This document shows, piece by piece, positions 16,591 through 24,279 of a stretch of DNA of 37,461 nucleotides. Position 1 is the stretch's first letter. Each line of letters begins with the position of its first letter. This stretch comes from JAVBKE01 sp031554215 (GTDB taxonomy: Bacteria; Bacillota; Bacilli; JARBTR01). The DNA is taken from positions 1 through 37,461 of the forward strand of contig JAVBKF010000081.1 of the NCBI GenBank assembly GCA_031554215.1, read 5' to 3'. The position numbers were made by a program, and so were the translations under genes. The notes beneath the pieces were generated by a model, which ran no database searches, was not told the DNA's origin, and saw nothing but the letters and a program-made list of their open reading frames with translations.

Positions 16591-17163
16591 TTACACTTCC
16601 TCAGGAATGATCCGCTTTACACTCTGCGGTTTAATAAATCTAGTCGATGATTTGGTTAGCTTTTGATCTGGGAACCCCGGAATTTGCTTTTCAAATGCTG
16701 CCTCATCAATTTTGCTAATATCGACTATATCAATTGCCCCTACTGGACAAGTAGACACACAGCCCGGCTTTAGTCCATCATCAACTCGTTGATAGCACAT
16801 ATGGCATTTTTCAACAGTGTGTTTCTCCTCATTGAATTGAGGGACATTGTACGGACAAGCGGCTATACACATTTTGCAACCAATACAACGACTCGGATCG
16901 TGAATAACGATACCGTCCTTATCTCGCTTGCTGTATGCCTTCACTGGGCAAGCCGCAAGACATGCTGGATCTGCACAATGATTACATGCTAGAGATACAT
17001 GTACACGTGTCGGTACACCAAACAAGTCTTCTGGAAAATCATCATGGACGTGACGATAGAACATGGCTGGATCTAGTGCGTTAAAATTTTTGCAGCCCAT
17101 CTCGCAAGAATGACAGCCAATACATTGATCTAAGTTCACGGTAAAACCTAATTGCTTTGCCAC
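16591..17163 (-). CDS. DmsB-type four-cluster ferredoxin subunit, copy 2
   Basis: Fe-S subunit (190 residues) linking the membrane anchor to the catalytic subunit. Four [4Fe-4S] motifs are complete: CIGCHSCEMGC (from C14), CNHCADPACLAACP, CIGCKMCIAACP and CHMC with CVSTCPVGAI. The start is a GTG at 17163 with AAGGAGGAATGAACA in front; the encoded start MAKQLGF matches copy 1. It lies 13 nt after the catalytic gene and 13 nt before the anchor gene, an evenly spaced three-gene operon. It is very similar to the copy-1 product, with differences concentrated around residues 40-50 and the C-terminus. Confidence 0.94.
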   Translation of the reverse strand: MAKQLGFTVNLDQCIGCHSCEMGCKNFNALDPAMFYRHVHDDFPEDLFGVPTRVHVSLACNHCADPACLAACPVKAYSKRDKDGIVIHDPSRCIGCKMCIAACPYNVPQFNEEKHTVEKCHMCYQRVDDGLKPGCVSTCPVGAIDIVDISKIDEAAFEKQIPGFPDQKLTKSSTRFIKPQSVKRIIPEEV

Positions 17164-17176
17164 TGTTCATTCCTCC

Positions 17177-19414
17177 TTACATTTTTTTAATCTCGACAAA
17201 GTTGTCATGGAAAGAGATACCTGGCATCCCAGTCGCATTTGCACCCATGTCAGCAGGAATTGCTTTTACTGTATTGTTAATATTGAAATCGGTGTAGTTG
17301 TTCTTCTCTTTTCCTTTATCCTTAAACCAAGTCTCGTAGACGACAACTTCGTTGACATGTACATTCTCAGTGATTCTTGCAAATGCATACGTGTCACCAA
17401 TGTCATTAAATATCTTCACTTTATCCGCTGCTTTAATGCCATATTGCTTCGCGAGTTTTGGATGCATTTCAATTAAAGGTTTATCATTGAGCTCATCCAT
17501 CCATTCAAGGTGCTGGAATTGGCTATGAATACTGTATTTCCAATGTGGTGAGATACAACGAAGTGGGTACTTACCATCGTTCTTCAATTCTTCCACGTAC
17601 ACCGGTAGTGCTGGATGTCCAAATTTCACCGCTTCCTCTGAATGGAACTCATATTTTGTTGAAGGGGTTCTAAATACACCATCCGCCCAAGCAACTTCTT
17701 TACCGATCATTTTCTTCGGTCCATCTTTTAAATCTGTCCAGTCTTTCATTCCAAAATCAGCCAAGATTTGATCATTGAACTCTAGCGCTAACCAATCATT
17801 TAAATTACCAGATGTCGGATACGTACATGAACCAGGATCGAGTTCATTGAGTTTCTTCGATAATCCCATGGCAATCTCAACATCGGTTTTCGACTCATAT
17901 AAAGGCTCAATCGCTTGCTCATTCAGTGTCATCCAGTAATGCCAATAACTCACGACCACACCTGGATATTCAAACATTGACTGTACGGGCAGGACAATAT
18001 CAGACATTGCAACCGTTGCATTCATAAATAAATCAGCGGTAACCACCAAATCCATTGCTTCAAACGCTTTTCTGACCATGTTGGTATCTGGGTCTTGTTG
18101 CATCGAATTACGGCAAGCCATCCACATCATCTTAATTGGTGGCTCATCTGCTTCCAGTACATCTGCCGCAAAATTATTGATATTAACAGCACGATTCGTC
18201 ATCTCACCGTCTTTTTCAATACCAACGCTTCCTTCCGGCGGCAAGAAACTCATTGTGTTATACGTAAAGCCCCAAGAATCAAGTTGTGCATAGCTCGCAC
18301 CACCACCTGAAACCCCTACATTTCCTGTCATCGCAACGAGGGCATCAATATTACGGACATTCTGTCCACCATTTGCATGACGCTGCAATCCATAACCAAT
18401 CCAGATACATGCTGGTTTCGCTGTTGCATATTGACGTGCAAGCTCCTCGATTACTTTGACCGGAACACCCGTCTTTTTTGAAGCCCATTCTAGGGTTACT
18501 TCATTCTTTAAATAAGTAAAGAATGGCTGATAGCCAATCGAATTTGCCTGAAGCCAAGCTTCATCATGGAGATTGTTGTCGAGAATATACTTCGCCATTC
18601 CCAGTGCAAGCGCACCATCTGTACTCGTTTTAATTTGGATATGAACATCCGCTTTTGCAGCTGTATCTGTCAGAATCGGATCAATCGCAATAATTTTACA
18701 GCCACGACGTTTTGCTTCTTCGATAAAATTCATTGATTGAACCGCTGTCCAAGCTGGATTCACGCCCCAAAGGATCATATATTTCGCATTGACAAAATCC
18801 TCTGGATCATTGTTGACAATCGCACCAAAATCAAATGTTTGTGCATCAATCCCAGCAGGCCAACACGGTGTACCAAGTGCTCTCGTCGTATAACCGATGC
18901 TTGTCATCATGCCTTCCATTGCATAGTGCATAATTTCAAAATTGCCAGAATACTTATTTAAGCAAATTGGCAGCGTACTACCGTACTCCTTTTTAATAGC
19001 GATGATTTTCTTAGCAATAATTGTGTAGGCCGCGTCCCAGCTAATCTCTTCCCACTCACCTGAGCCTCTGCCACCTACCTGACGCATTGGTGACTTGATT
19101 CGGTCTGCAGAATAGACATGATCCGGGTAACTATTGCCCTTTACGCATAAATGTCCTTTGGTATACGTACAATCGGGATTTCCCTCAACGCGCTGCAGCA
19201 CACCATCCTCCACATACGTCAGCATGGCACAAGAACTGTAGCAATTACGCGGGCATCCGTTTTGGAATACCTTTTCTTCTTTCTTCCCCTCTGCATGTGC
19301 CGTCAGGCCCTCAAGATTGAAATCTGAAATCGCGCCACCTAAACTGAGCGCAGCACCTGTTGCGGCCGCGCTTTTTATGAAAGTTCTTCGTTTCATTGTG
19401 AACGGTTTCCCCAT
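17177..19414 (-). CDS. Tat-exported molybdopterin oxidoreductase catalytic subunit (DmsA-like), copy 2
   Basis: A 745-residue paralogue of the copy-1 catalytic subunit. Its Tat signal is KRRTFIKSAAATGAALSLGG (residues 8-27). Fe-S ligands are C54, C58, C62 and C90. The metal-ligand position is again C184 in RALGTPCWPAG. The copies differ most in the first substrate-channel segment (YSGNFEIMHYAMEG here, YSGNGDVLHSAVEG in copy 1) and in the stretch near residues 400-430, so substrate preference may differ. I start at the ATG at 19414, which has AAAGGAGG 9 nt upstream; the frame is open 63 nt further to 19477 with no ribosome binding site. It leads an operon with Fe-S and anchor genes and likely functions in anaerobic respiration. 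The substrate is unknown. Confidence 0.93.
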   Translation of the reverse strand: MGKPFTMKRRTFIKSAAATGAALSLGGAISDFNLEGLTAHAEGKKEEKVFQNGCPRNCYSSCAMLTYVEDGVLQRVEGNPDCTYTKGHLCVKGNSYPDHVYSADRIKSPMRQVGGRGSGEWEEISWDAAYTIIAKKIIAIKKEYGSTLPICLNKYSGNFEIMHYAMEGMMTSIGYTTRALGTPCWPAGIDAQTFDFGAIVNNDPEDFVNAKYMILWGVNPAWTAVQSMNFIEEAKRRGCKIIAIDPILTDTAAKADVHIQIKTSTDGALALGMAKYILDNNLHDEAWLQANSIGYQPFFTYLKNEVTLEWASKKTGVPVKVIEELARQYATAKPACIWIGYGLQRHANGGQNVRNIDALVAMTGNVGVSGGGASYAQLDSWGFTYNTMSFLPPEGSVGIEKDGEMTNRAVNINNFAADVLEADEPPIKMMWMACRNSMQQDPDTNMVRKAFEAMDLVVTADLFMNATVAMSDIVLPVQSMFEYPGVVVSYWHYWMTLNEQAIEPLYESKTDVEIAMGLSKKLNELDPGSCTYPTSGNLNDWLALEFNDQILADFGMKDWTDLKDGPKKMIGKEVAWADGVFRTPSTKYEFHSEEAVKFGHPALPVYVEELKNDGKYPLRCISPHWKYSIHSQFQHLEWMDELNDKPLIEMHPKLAKQYGIKAADKVKIFNDIGDTYAFARITENVHVNEVVVYETWFKDKGKEKNNYTDFNINNTVKAIPADMGANATGMPGISFHDNFVEIKKM

Positions 19415-19724
19415 GGCTTGTTCCTCCTTTATTTTCAAAATGACGATTCGATTGAGGCTCTCGTTAAAAGAAACCATTTAACAATCAACTGAATTTAGAA
19501 CACTACCGCATTCTCCTCTTCTATTATAAAAATAATTCACTCATTTTGGGTTGTCCATATTTACAGTTAAGCATGTGGAATCGAGTATATTTCCACACAT
19601 AACGGTCTTAACCACCCTTTTCACCTGATGTACAGGAAGAACCTGCATCATTGATGCACAAGAATAGCTGTTGGTCTTCTTTCTAAGTGCTGATACAGCT
19701 ACCTATTGAAACTTTGGGCACAGC
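19415..19724 (-). promoter_or_regulatory. Regulatory region of oxidoreductase operon 2
   Basis: On the minus strand TATAAT (19523-19528) gives a leader of about 100 nt. ACTGTAAATATGGACAA (19551-19567) is centred near -42 and matches the element in front of operon 1 at 13 of 17 bases. Further upstream are TGTGGAA-N10-TTCCACA (19574-19597, centred about -70) and the 15-bp palindrome TGCATCA-T-TGATGCA (19644-19658). These look like a class II activator site plus one or two extra operators. No gene is visible in this stretch. Confidence 0.5.
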
Positions 19725-19750
19725 AAAAAGGAGAGGCGCTTCTCCTCTCC
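19725..19750 (-). terminator. Rho-independent terminator of the moaA-methyltransferase unit
   Basis: Minus strand: GGAGAGG, a 7-nt loop, CCTCTCC, then TTTTT (plus-strand A run at 19725-19729). It lies 45 nt after the methyltransferase stop. Confidence 0.9.
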
Positions 19751-19794
19751 ATTAATTGATTCAAACACATCATTCCCCAGCGGGAATCAAGTGA

Positions 19795-20397
19795 TTACTT
19801 TACAGCGTCAAGCAAAAAAAGTGAACTATCTTGATTCATGAATATTCGCTCGCCATGATAAAATGTTTTCGCTTCGGCTTTTTCAAAGCCAAGTGATTTC
19901 ATTGTCTCGAGTAACCGCGTCTGTTCAAATCCATTGTGCACCTCACTCGATACAATCGACTCATTCTGATCAAAATCAACGATCAGCAAATGACCACCTT
20001 TATTTAGCAGGGAATACAGCTTTGACAAGATCATCTCAGTATCGTTTATATGGAGTAATACTTGCGCTACAATAATATAGTCCGCTCGCAAATCCTCCGG
20101 CTGCACTGTTTCCAAATTGAAACAGCGCGCATCCGCATTTTTAATATGGCTAGCTTCAAGCTTCATTTTGACGATATCAACCATATTCTCTGCAGCATCA
20201 ATAAATAGGATGTCATGAAAAATATCCAATAAGTTTAGACCAACAAGTCCTGTGCCACAGCCAAAATCTATTGCCTGTTTATCACCGCTGCCGACAACCT
20301 GCTTGCGAATTGCATCTGCTATAATACCGGCTACGCGCATTCTTTCTGGTGAATCGTACTGCCGTGCGATCGAATCAAATTTTTCAATATTGCCCAC
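19795..20397 (-). CDS. Class I SAM-dependent methyltransferase of unknown substrate
   Basis: A protein of 200 residues with a Rossmann methyltransferase fold: motif I AIDFGCGTGLVGL, the acidic residue of motif II in ILFIDAAENMVDIV, then YIIVAQVLLHI and GGHLLIVDF. I chose the GTG at 20397 because GAAGGAGA lies just upstream with good spacing; the frame continues to a TTG overlapping the moaA stop (20466), but that has no ribosome binding site. It follows moaA by 65 nt on the same strand and shares its terminator. A methyltransferase is not a standard part of molybdenum cofactor synthesis, so the link to moaA is positional only. UbiE/YafE-like small-molecule methyltransferases are the nearest general class. 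Confidence 0.82.
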   Translation of the reverse strand: MGNIEKFDSIARQYDSPERMRVAGIIADAIRKQVVGSGDKQAIDFGCGTGLVGLNLLDIFHDILFIDAAENMVDIVKMKLEASHIKNADARCFNLETVQPEDLRADYIIVAQVLLHINDTEMILSKLYSLLNKGGHLLIVDFDQNESIVSSEVHNGFEQTRLLETMKSLGFEKAEAKTFYHGERIFMNQDSSLFLLDAVK

Positions 20398-20462
20398 TTC
20401 TATCTCTCCTTCGGGCGGTCTGACGACAGCTTCGGTTGAATTGTTTCTTCTGCTAACCGTTA

Positions 20463-21470
20463 TCAACCACCAATAAATGACATTTCAAGTTTATGCTGCT
20501 TGCTTGTTTGCGTCGACCTGAGTTCCGAGTAACGATCATCACGTTGTTGCCAAATCGCCCAAATCGTATCCCTGAGTTCCTTATCTGTTGCACCATGGCG
20601 TAACTGCTTCTTTAAATTATGAGCCTGATCACTAAATAAACAAGTGTACATCAACCCATTGGCAGAAAGCCTTGCCCTTGTGCAGCTAGAACAAAACGTT
20701 TCCGATACCGAAGTGATGAAGCCGAGCTCTGTTCCGCAATCCTGATGGCGATAACGAGTAGCAACATCCCCGTATACCCGTGGCACTTCTTCCAAATTGA
20801 AGTAGGGCTCTAACATGCTCAGTAAAGTTTCCTTTGTCAGTACATCGTTTAGCTTCCAGTCATTTGCCGTGCCAACATCCATAAATTCTATATATCGCAA
20901 CTGAATTTTTTCTTGTTTACAAAATTGCGCCATTGGGACAATCTGGTCGTCATTCATCCCCCTCTTGGCAACCATATTGATTTTTACACCCAAACCGGCT
21001 TCCTTGGCAGCATGAATTCCCTCGACTACAAAATTGACCGGCACGCCTCGTCCATTCATTTTACCGAAATCATCACCGAGGCTATCAAGGCTAATGTTGA
21101 CACGATTCAGCCCGACTTTCTTCAGTGTCTTAGCGAATTTGGGCAATAGTATTCCATTGGTCGTCAGTGCAATATCGTTAATCCCTGGAATTTCCGACAA
21201 CAGCGTAACAAGCACTGGCAGATCATGACGTAGTAGCGGTTCGCCACCTGTAAGGCGAATCTTTTGGACACCCAAGGCAGCAAAAGCCTTTGCTGTTCTC
21301 GTAATCTCCTCAAATGTCAACATCGCATTCTTGGCTAGAAAACGATAGTCATCCCCAAATTTTTCTTTCGGCATGCAGTACTCACAACGAAAATTACAAC
21401 GATCAGTCACCGATATTCTTAAGTCTTTTATCGGTCGGCTCAGTTGATCTACAAGGTTTCCATCTTGCAT
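20463..21470 (-). CDS. moaA: GTP 3',8-cyclase MoaA
   Basis: Radical-SAM enzyme (335 residues) that converts GTP to 3',8-cyclo-GTP, the first step of molybdenum cofactor synthesis; MoaC then makes cyclic pyranopterin phosphate. The SAM cluster motif is C25-x3-C29-x2-C32 and the second, GTP-binding cluster is C260-x2-C263-x13-C277. The LTGGEPLLR segment and the C-terminal Gly-Gly needed for activity are present. The ATG at 21470 follows GAGGGGGCG. It sits 207 nt downstream of the PucR-like regulator on the same strand and away from the other Moco genes, which run on the plus strand from 24883. Confidence 0.96.
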   Translation of the reverse strand: MQDGNLVDQLSRPIKDLRISVTDRCNFRCEYCMPKEKFGDDYRFLAKNAMLTFEEITRTAKAFAALGVQKIRLTGGEPLLRHDLPVLVTLLSEIPGINDIALTTNGILLPKFAKTLKKVGLNRVNISLDSLGDDFGKMNGRGVPVNFVVEGIHAAKEAGLGVKINMVAKRGMNDDQIVPMAQFCKQEKIQLRYIEFMDVGTANDWKLNDVLTKETLLSMLEPYFNLEEVPRVYGDVATRYRHQDCGTELGFITSVSETFCSSCTRARLSANGLMYTCLFSDQAHNLKKQLRHGATDKELRDTIWAIWQQRDDRYSELRSTQTSKQHKLEMSFIGG

Positions 21471-21510
21471 ATTATCGCCCCCTCTTCTTCATTTGTGCTC
21501 GAACAAACTC

Positions 21511-21540
21511 ATCAACTGTTGATATTATTTCCTAGGAAAT
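21511..21540. promoter_or_regulatory. Two adjacent palindromes in the moaA leader
   Basis: ATCAAC-T-GTTGAT (21511-21523) and ATTTCCTAGGAAAT (21527-21540) are both perfect and lie 41-70 nt upstream of the moaA start. The first shares the form ATCAA-N3-TTGAT with the repeat at 11996-12012 in the leader of oxidoreductase operon 1. They are possible operators; I do not recognise the regulators. Confidence 0.4.
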
Positions 21541-21623
21541 GATCCCCCTCGATATAAATCGCAGGAATCCGACACAAGTCACATTTTGATGTTCCTCATG
21601 TGATCACGTGTAAGCTACTGAAC

Positions 21624-21643
21624 TATCTAAGTTGATTTAGATA
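21624..21643. promoter_or_regulatory. Inverted repeat upstream of moaA
   Basis: TATCTAA-GTTGAT-TTAGATA, a perfect 7-6-7 inverted repeat, lies between the regulator stop (21678) and moaA. It is AT-rich and without a T tract, so it is more like an operator than a terminator. Confidence 0.4.
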
Positions 21644-21677
21644 TGGTATTGAACAAGATAGCTAACTGATACCCACT

Positions 21678-23282
21678 TTACCTGACAGAATTCATTGCAT
21701 TAATCTTCAACGCAATCGCTACATTAACGATCGCTTCCGACTCTTGAAGATTGATTTCTAAAATACTTTCAATCTTTTTCAAACGATTACGCAAGGTGTT
21801 TGTGTGGATGTACAATTGATCAGCCGTCGTCTTTAAATTACCATTTTCAATGAGATAAATTTGTAATGTTTCGATCATATTCGTTGCATTTGATTTATCA
21901 AAAGCCCTTAGTTTTGCCAAATACTCATCACTAAACTCCTTCAATAGTTCATGCCGCAAGCTCGCCAGCAACTTGATTACGCCAAGATCATCAAAGTGAA
22001 ATACAGGGTCCTTGTGATACACTAGTTGCCCTAATTGCAGTGCCATCTTTGCCTCCTGATAGCTACGACATAAGTCAGCAGCAGACTGATAGTATCGGCC
22101 GATACCAAACGAAATCGTTGCCCAATCAATTTTGTCAGAAATCTTCTGAACAAGCCGATTGGCAATCATTTGAATGTCAGCGGTTTGCTCCAAATCATCA
22201 TTCCTCGTGAAGAGAATCACGATATGATCATCTAAATCAACAATAATTGGATTGAAGAACAGTTGCGCCATCGCATTACTGATGAGCGAAATCGTATAAT
22301 CAATCTTTCCCGGGTCCAGCACTTCCCCATCATGCATCTTCATTTCTAATATGAACAAATGTTGTTGTTTCGTCAAATCCCACTGCCAACTTTTTGCTTG
22401 GTTAATCATCGTATATAACGAATCAAAATTATTGTTAAGTAGGTCGTACAAAAACACCTTTTGTAATTTTCGTTGCTGCGCTAATTGCTCATTCTTTTTT
22501 AATACCTCAGCAATCAGGATTGTTGAAAAACATTTCATTTGTGCACGATCGACAGCGGATAGTGATGTCTCGTTTTCAATGATAATACAAAACCCGACCA
22601 AATGATTTTTAACAATTAATTTATAGATTGTACAATGAACCGCACCGTCCTCAAGCTGTAATTCAATCATCAGTTGCTGTTCTTTGCTCGCTGTTTGGAA
22701 ATAGGCATACCGGATATTATTTAGTAAACGGAGTTCATCTTCGGTTCGTACCGTGTACTCTTCAAACAACGGGTCAAACCATTCATTTGTAACATAAATT
22801 CTGTGCCTTGTTCGTTCCCGAAAAACAGCCAAATAGTCTTCAATGCCCATTTCATTTATGACCGAAGCCATCCCCTGTGTTGCTGCTTCAATAAAATAAA
22901 TAAACATATCTTGTGATTTCAATTGACGAATAAAGCCAATCATTTTTTCTATAAGCGCCTTTGAAACGGGCTTCTTCAGATAGAAAACAAAAAACTGATC
23001 TGAGAATAACGCCTTACACCCAGCCGGCAGTGTAATCTGCGCTTTTGTTCCTGTGAGCATGACCACTTTAATCCCCATCACAAAAGCATTCTTGATTTCC
23101 TCTGCAAGCAAATGATCATTCAACCCATTCATATCTAGTAGCAGAAGTGTATTCGCTTTCAGGGTCTCTCCTGATACAACGACCTCATTCAATTCAACCA
23201 TCGGAATTCTTCCCAAAATAGGCTGGTAAGCTGAAAACGGCTCGATTGCCAGCAGTTCTTCTAATTGAACGCCATGACTCAT
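21678..23282 (-). CDS. PucR/CdaR-family transcriptional regulator
   Basis: A 534-residue regulator with three parts: an N-terminal PucR-type ligand domain (residues about 5-120), a central region with GAF-like (about 150-260) and degenerate GGDEF-like (about 300-420) character, and a C-terminal helix-turn-helix (about 470-527) with the family sequence LKTTADQLYIHTNTLRNRLK. Family members activate catabolic genes in response to small molecules. Its start overlaps the stop of the Fe-S protein gene by 4 nt (ATGA), implying coupled translation. Position between the oxidoreductase operons and the Moco genes suggests it regulates them; this is inference. Its Cys residues (C89, C217, C232, C251, C405) are scattered and form no cluster motif, so any redox sensing would have to come from the partner. 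Confidence 0.88.
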   Translation of the reverse strand: MSHGVQLEELLAIEPFSAYQPILGRIPMVELNEVVVSGETLKANTLLLLDMNGLNDHLLAEEIKNAFVMGIKVVMLTGTKAQITLPAGCKALFSDQFFVFYLKKPVSKALIEKMIGFIRQLKSQDMFIYFIEAATQGMASVINEMGIEDYLAVFRERTRHRIYVTNEWFDPLFEEYTVRTEDELRLLNNIRYAYFQTASKEQQLMIELQLEDGAVHCTIYKLIVKNHLVGFCIIIENETSLSAVDRAQMKCFSTILIAEVLKKNEQLAQQRKLQKVFLYDLLNNNFDSLYTMINQAKSWQWDLTKQQHLFILEMKMHDGEVLDPGKIDYTISLISNAMAQLFFNPIIVDLDDHIVILFTRNDDLEQTADIQMIANRLVQKISDKIDWATISFGIGRYYQSAADLCRSYQEAKMALQLGQLVYHKDPVFHFDDLGVIKLLASLRHELLKEFSDEYLAKLRAFDKSNATNMIETLQIYLIENGNLKTTADQLYIHTNTLRNRLKKIESILEINLQESEAIVNVAIALKINAMNSVR

Positions 23283-23854
23283 TTGATTCGTCCCCCTTTT
23301 TGTTTCACTCTAAAATAGTTGTGTACTTTTTCTGGTGCAACAAAACGCAATGAAGGTTTGGTAAAACGAGAGATTTCAATTTCAGAAATCCATTCTTCGC
23401 CGGTGTCTGCCTGACCACCGGAAATATCGACTAGTTCAATGGCTTCTGACACACAAACAGAGATACAAGTCGGTAATAAATTGACTGCCAAACGATCCAT
23501 ACAAAGATTACATTTATCTATTTTTTTCGTTAAATAATTATATTTCGGTGCACCAAAAGGACATGCGCCTACGCAGCTTTTGCACCCTATACAACTGACT
23601 GATTGATAATACACAACGCCATCACGACGTTTTTTGAAACAATGATTTGGGCAAACTGCGACACATGCCGGGTTAGCACAATGGTTGCACGCCATTGATA
23701 AGAAGGTGAAATACCCATGCTCATGATCTTGAACGAGTTTCCGCACACTTCGCCGGGGGGTATCAAGATGATGTTCATTTCGACAAGCAATTTCACAGCT
23801 CCGACAGCCGACACACTTTTTCAAATTGACTTTAAATCCAAGTTGCATTGCCAA
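23279..23854 (-). CDS. Orphan DmsB-like four-cluster ferredoxin
   Basis: A 191-residue protein with all 16 cysteines of a DmsB/NrfC-type subunit: CVGCRSCEIAC, CNHCANPACVAVCP, CIGCKSCVGACP and CNLC-x11-C-x3-C. It differs from the two operon copies in lacking the final CPVGAI (CVSEAIEL instead), in the region around residues 30-50, and in a charged C-terminus. I place the start at a TTG at 23854: GAGGAG lies 8 nt upstream and the resulting MAMQLGFKVN aligns with MAKQLGF of the paralogues; a GTG one codon earlier is possible. No catalytic or anchor gene accompanies it. It is followed, with a 4-nt overlap, by a PucR-type regulator. It might donate electrons to an unlinked partner or act in signalling. 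Confidence 0.88.
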   Translation of the reverse strand: MAMQLGFKVNLKKCVGCRSCEIACRNEHHLDTPRRSVRKLVQDHEHGYFTFLSMACNHCANPACVAVCPNHCFKKRRDGVVYYQSVSCIGCKSCVGACPFGAPKYNYLTKKIDKCNLCMDRLAVNLLPTCISVCVSEAIELVDISGGQADTGEEWISEIEISRFTKPSLRFVAPEKVHNYFRVKQKGGRIK

Positions 23855-24051
23855 CACTGCCTCTCCTCATGCTAAAATATTGCAGACCTATCATTTAATT
23901 ATTCTATGTACACTCAAAACGAGTTTTCGACCACTTTCAGATGACCCATCATTTCACTGGAAATAGGCGATTCTTTCAATTACTTTGTTTAGGATGTGTC
24001 TGAAAAAGATTTATGAAGAATTTTCCGCTGTACGTTGCCCGAAAAAGGCTT

Positions 24052-24134
24052 AGCAGTACGTTGTTGCTATGCTTCGCTAGGGCGATGTGCTGTCCCTTCT
24101 GTTTGCTAAATCGAAGATTTAGAACGCAAGCGGC
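24052..24134. repeat. Tandem repeat unit 1 (83 bp)
   Basis: Begins AGCAGTACGTTGTTGCTATG and ends AACGCAAGCGGC. It contains the perfect hairpin CTAAATC-GAA-GATTTAG. It is nearly identical to the following unit, with differences in the segment after CGCTAGG and one base in the hairpin. Confidence 0.85.
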
Positions 24135-24218
24135 AGCAGTACGTTGTTGCTATGCTTCGCTAGGCGACGTGTGCCGTCCCTTCTGTTTGCTAAATCGAAG
24201 ATGTAGAACGCAAGCGGC
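24135..24218. repeat. Tandem repeat unit 2 (84 bp)
   Basis: Directly abuts unit 1 and has the same start and end. The hairpin here has one mismatch (GATGTAG). Together the units double a structured segment inside the inverted-repeat element. Confidence 0.85.
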
Positions 24219-24254
24219 AAATATTCACGGGTATTTGCGATTTTTTCCACGATA

Positions 24255-24279
24255 TGCTAATCTGCATCGCAGATTAGCA
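24255..24279. repeat. Perfect 11-bp hairpin inside the element
   Basis: TGCTAATCTGC (24255-24265), ATC loop, GCAGATTAGCA (24269-24279). It has no T tract. It is part of the folded interior of the MITE-like element. Confidence 0.75.

Noticed and set aside
19795..20397. TorD/DmsD-type chaperone for the oxidoreductases
   Set aside because: The protein has a clear SAM-binding GCGTG motif and methyltransferase order, not the all-helical TorD pattern.
24052..24218. Possible CRISPR array
   Set aside because: Only two directly abutting 83-bp copies without unique spacers, and no cas genes nearby.
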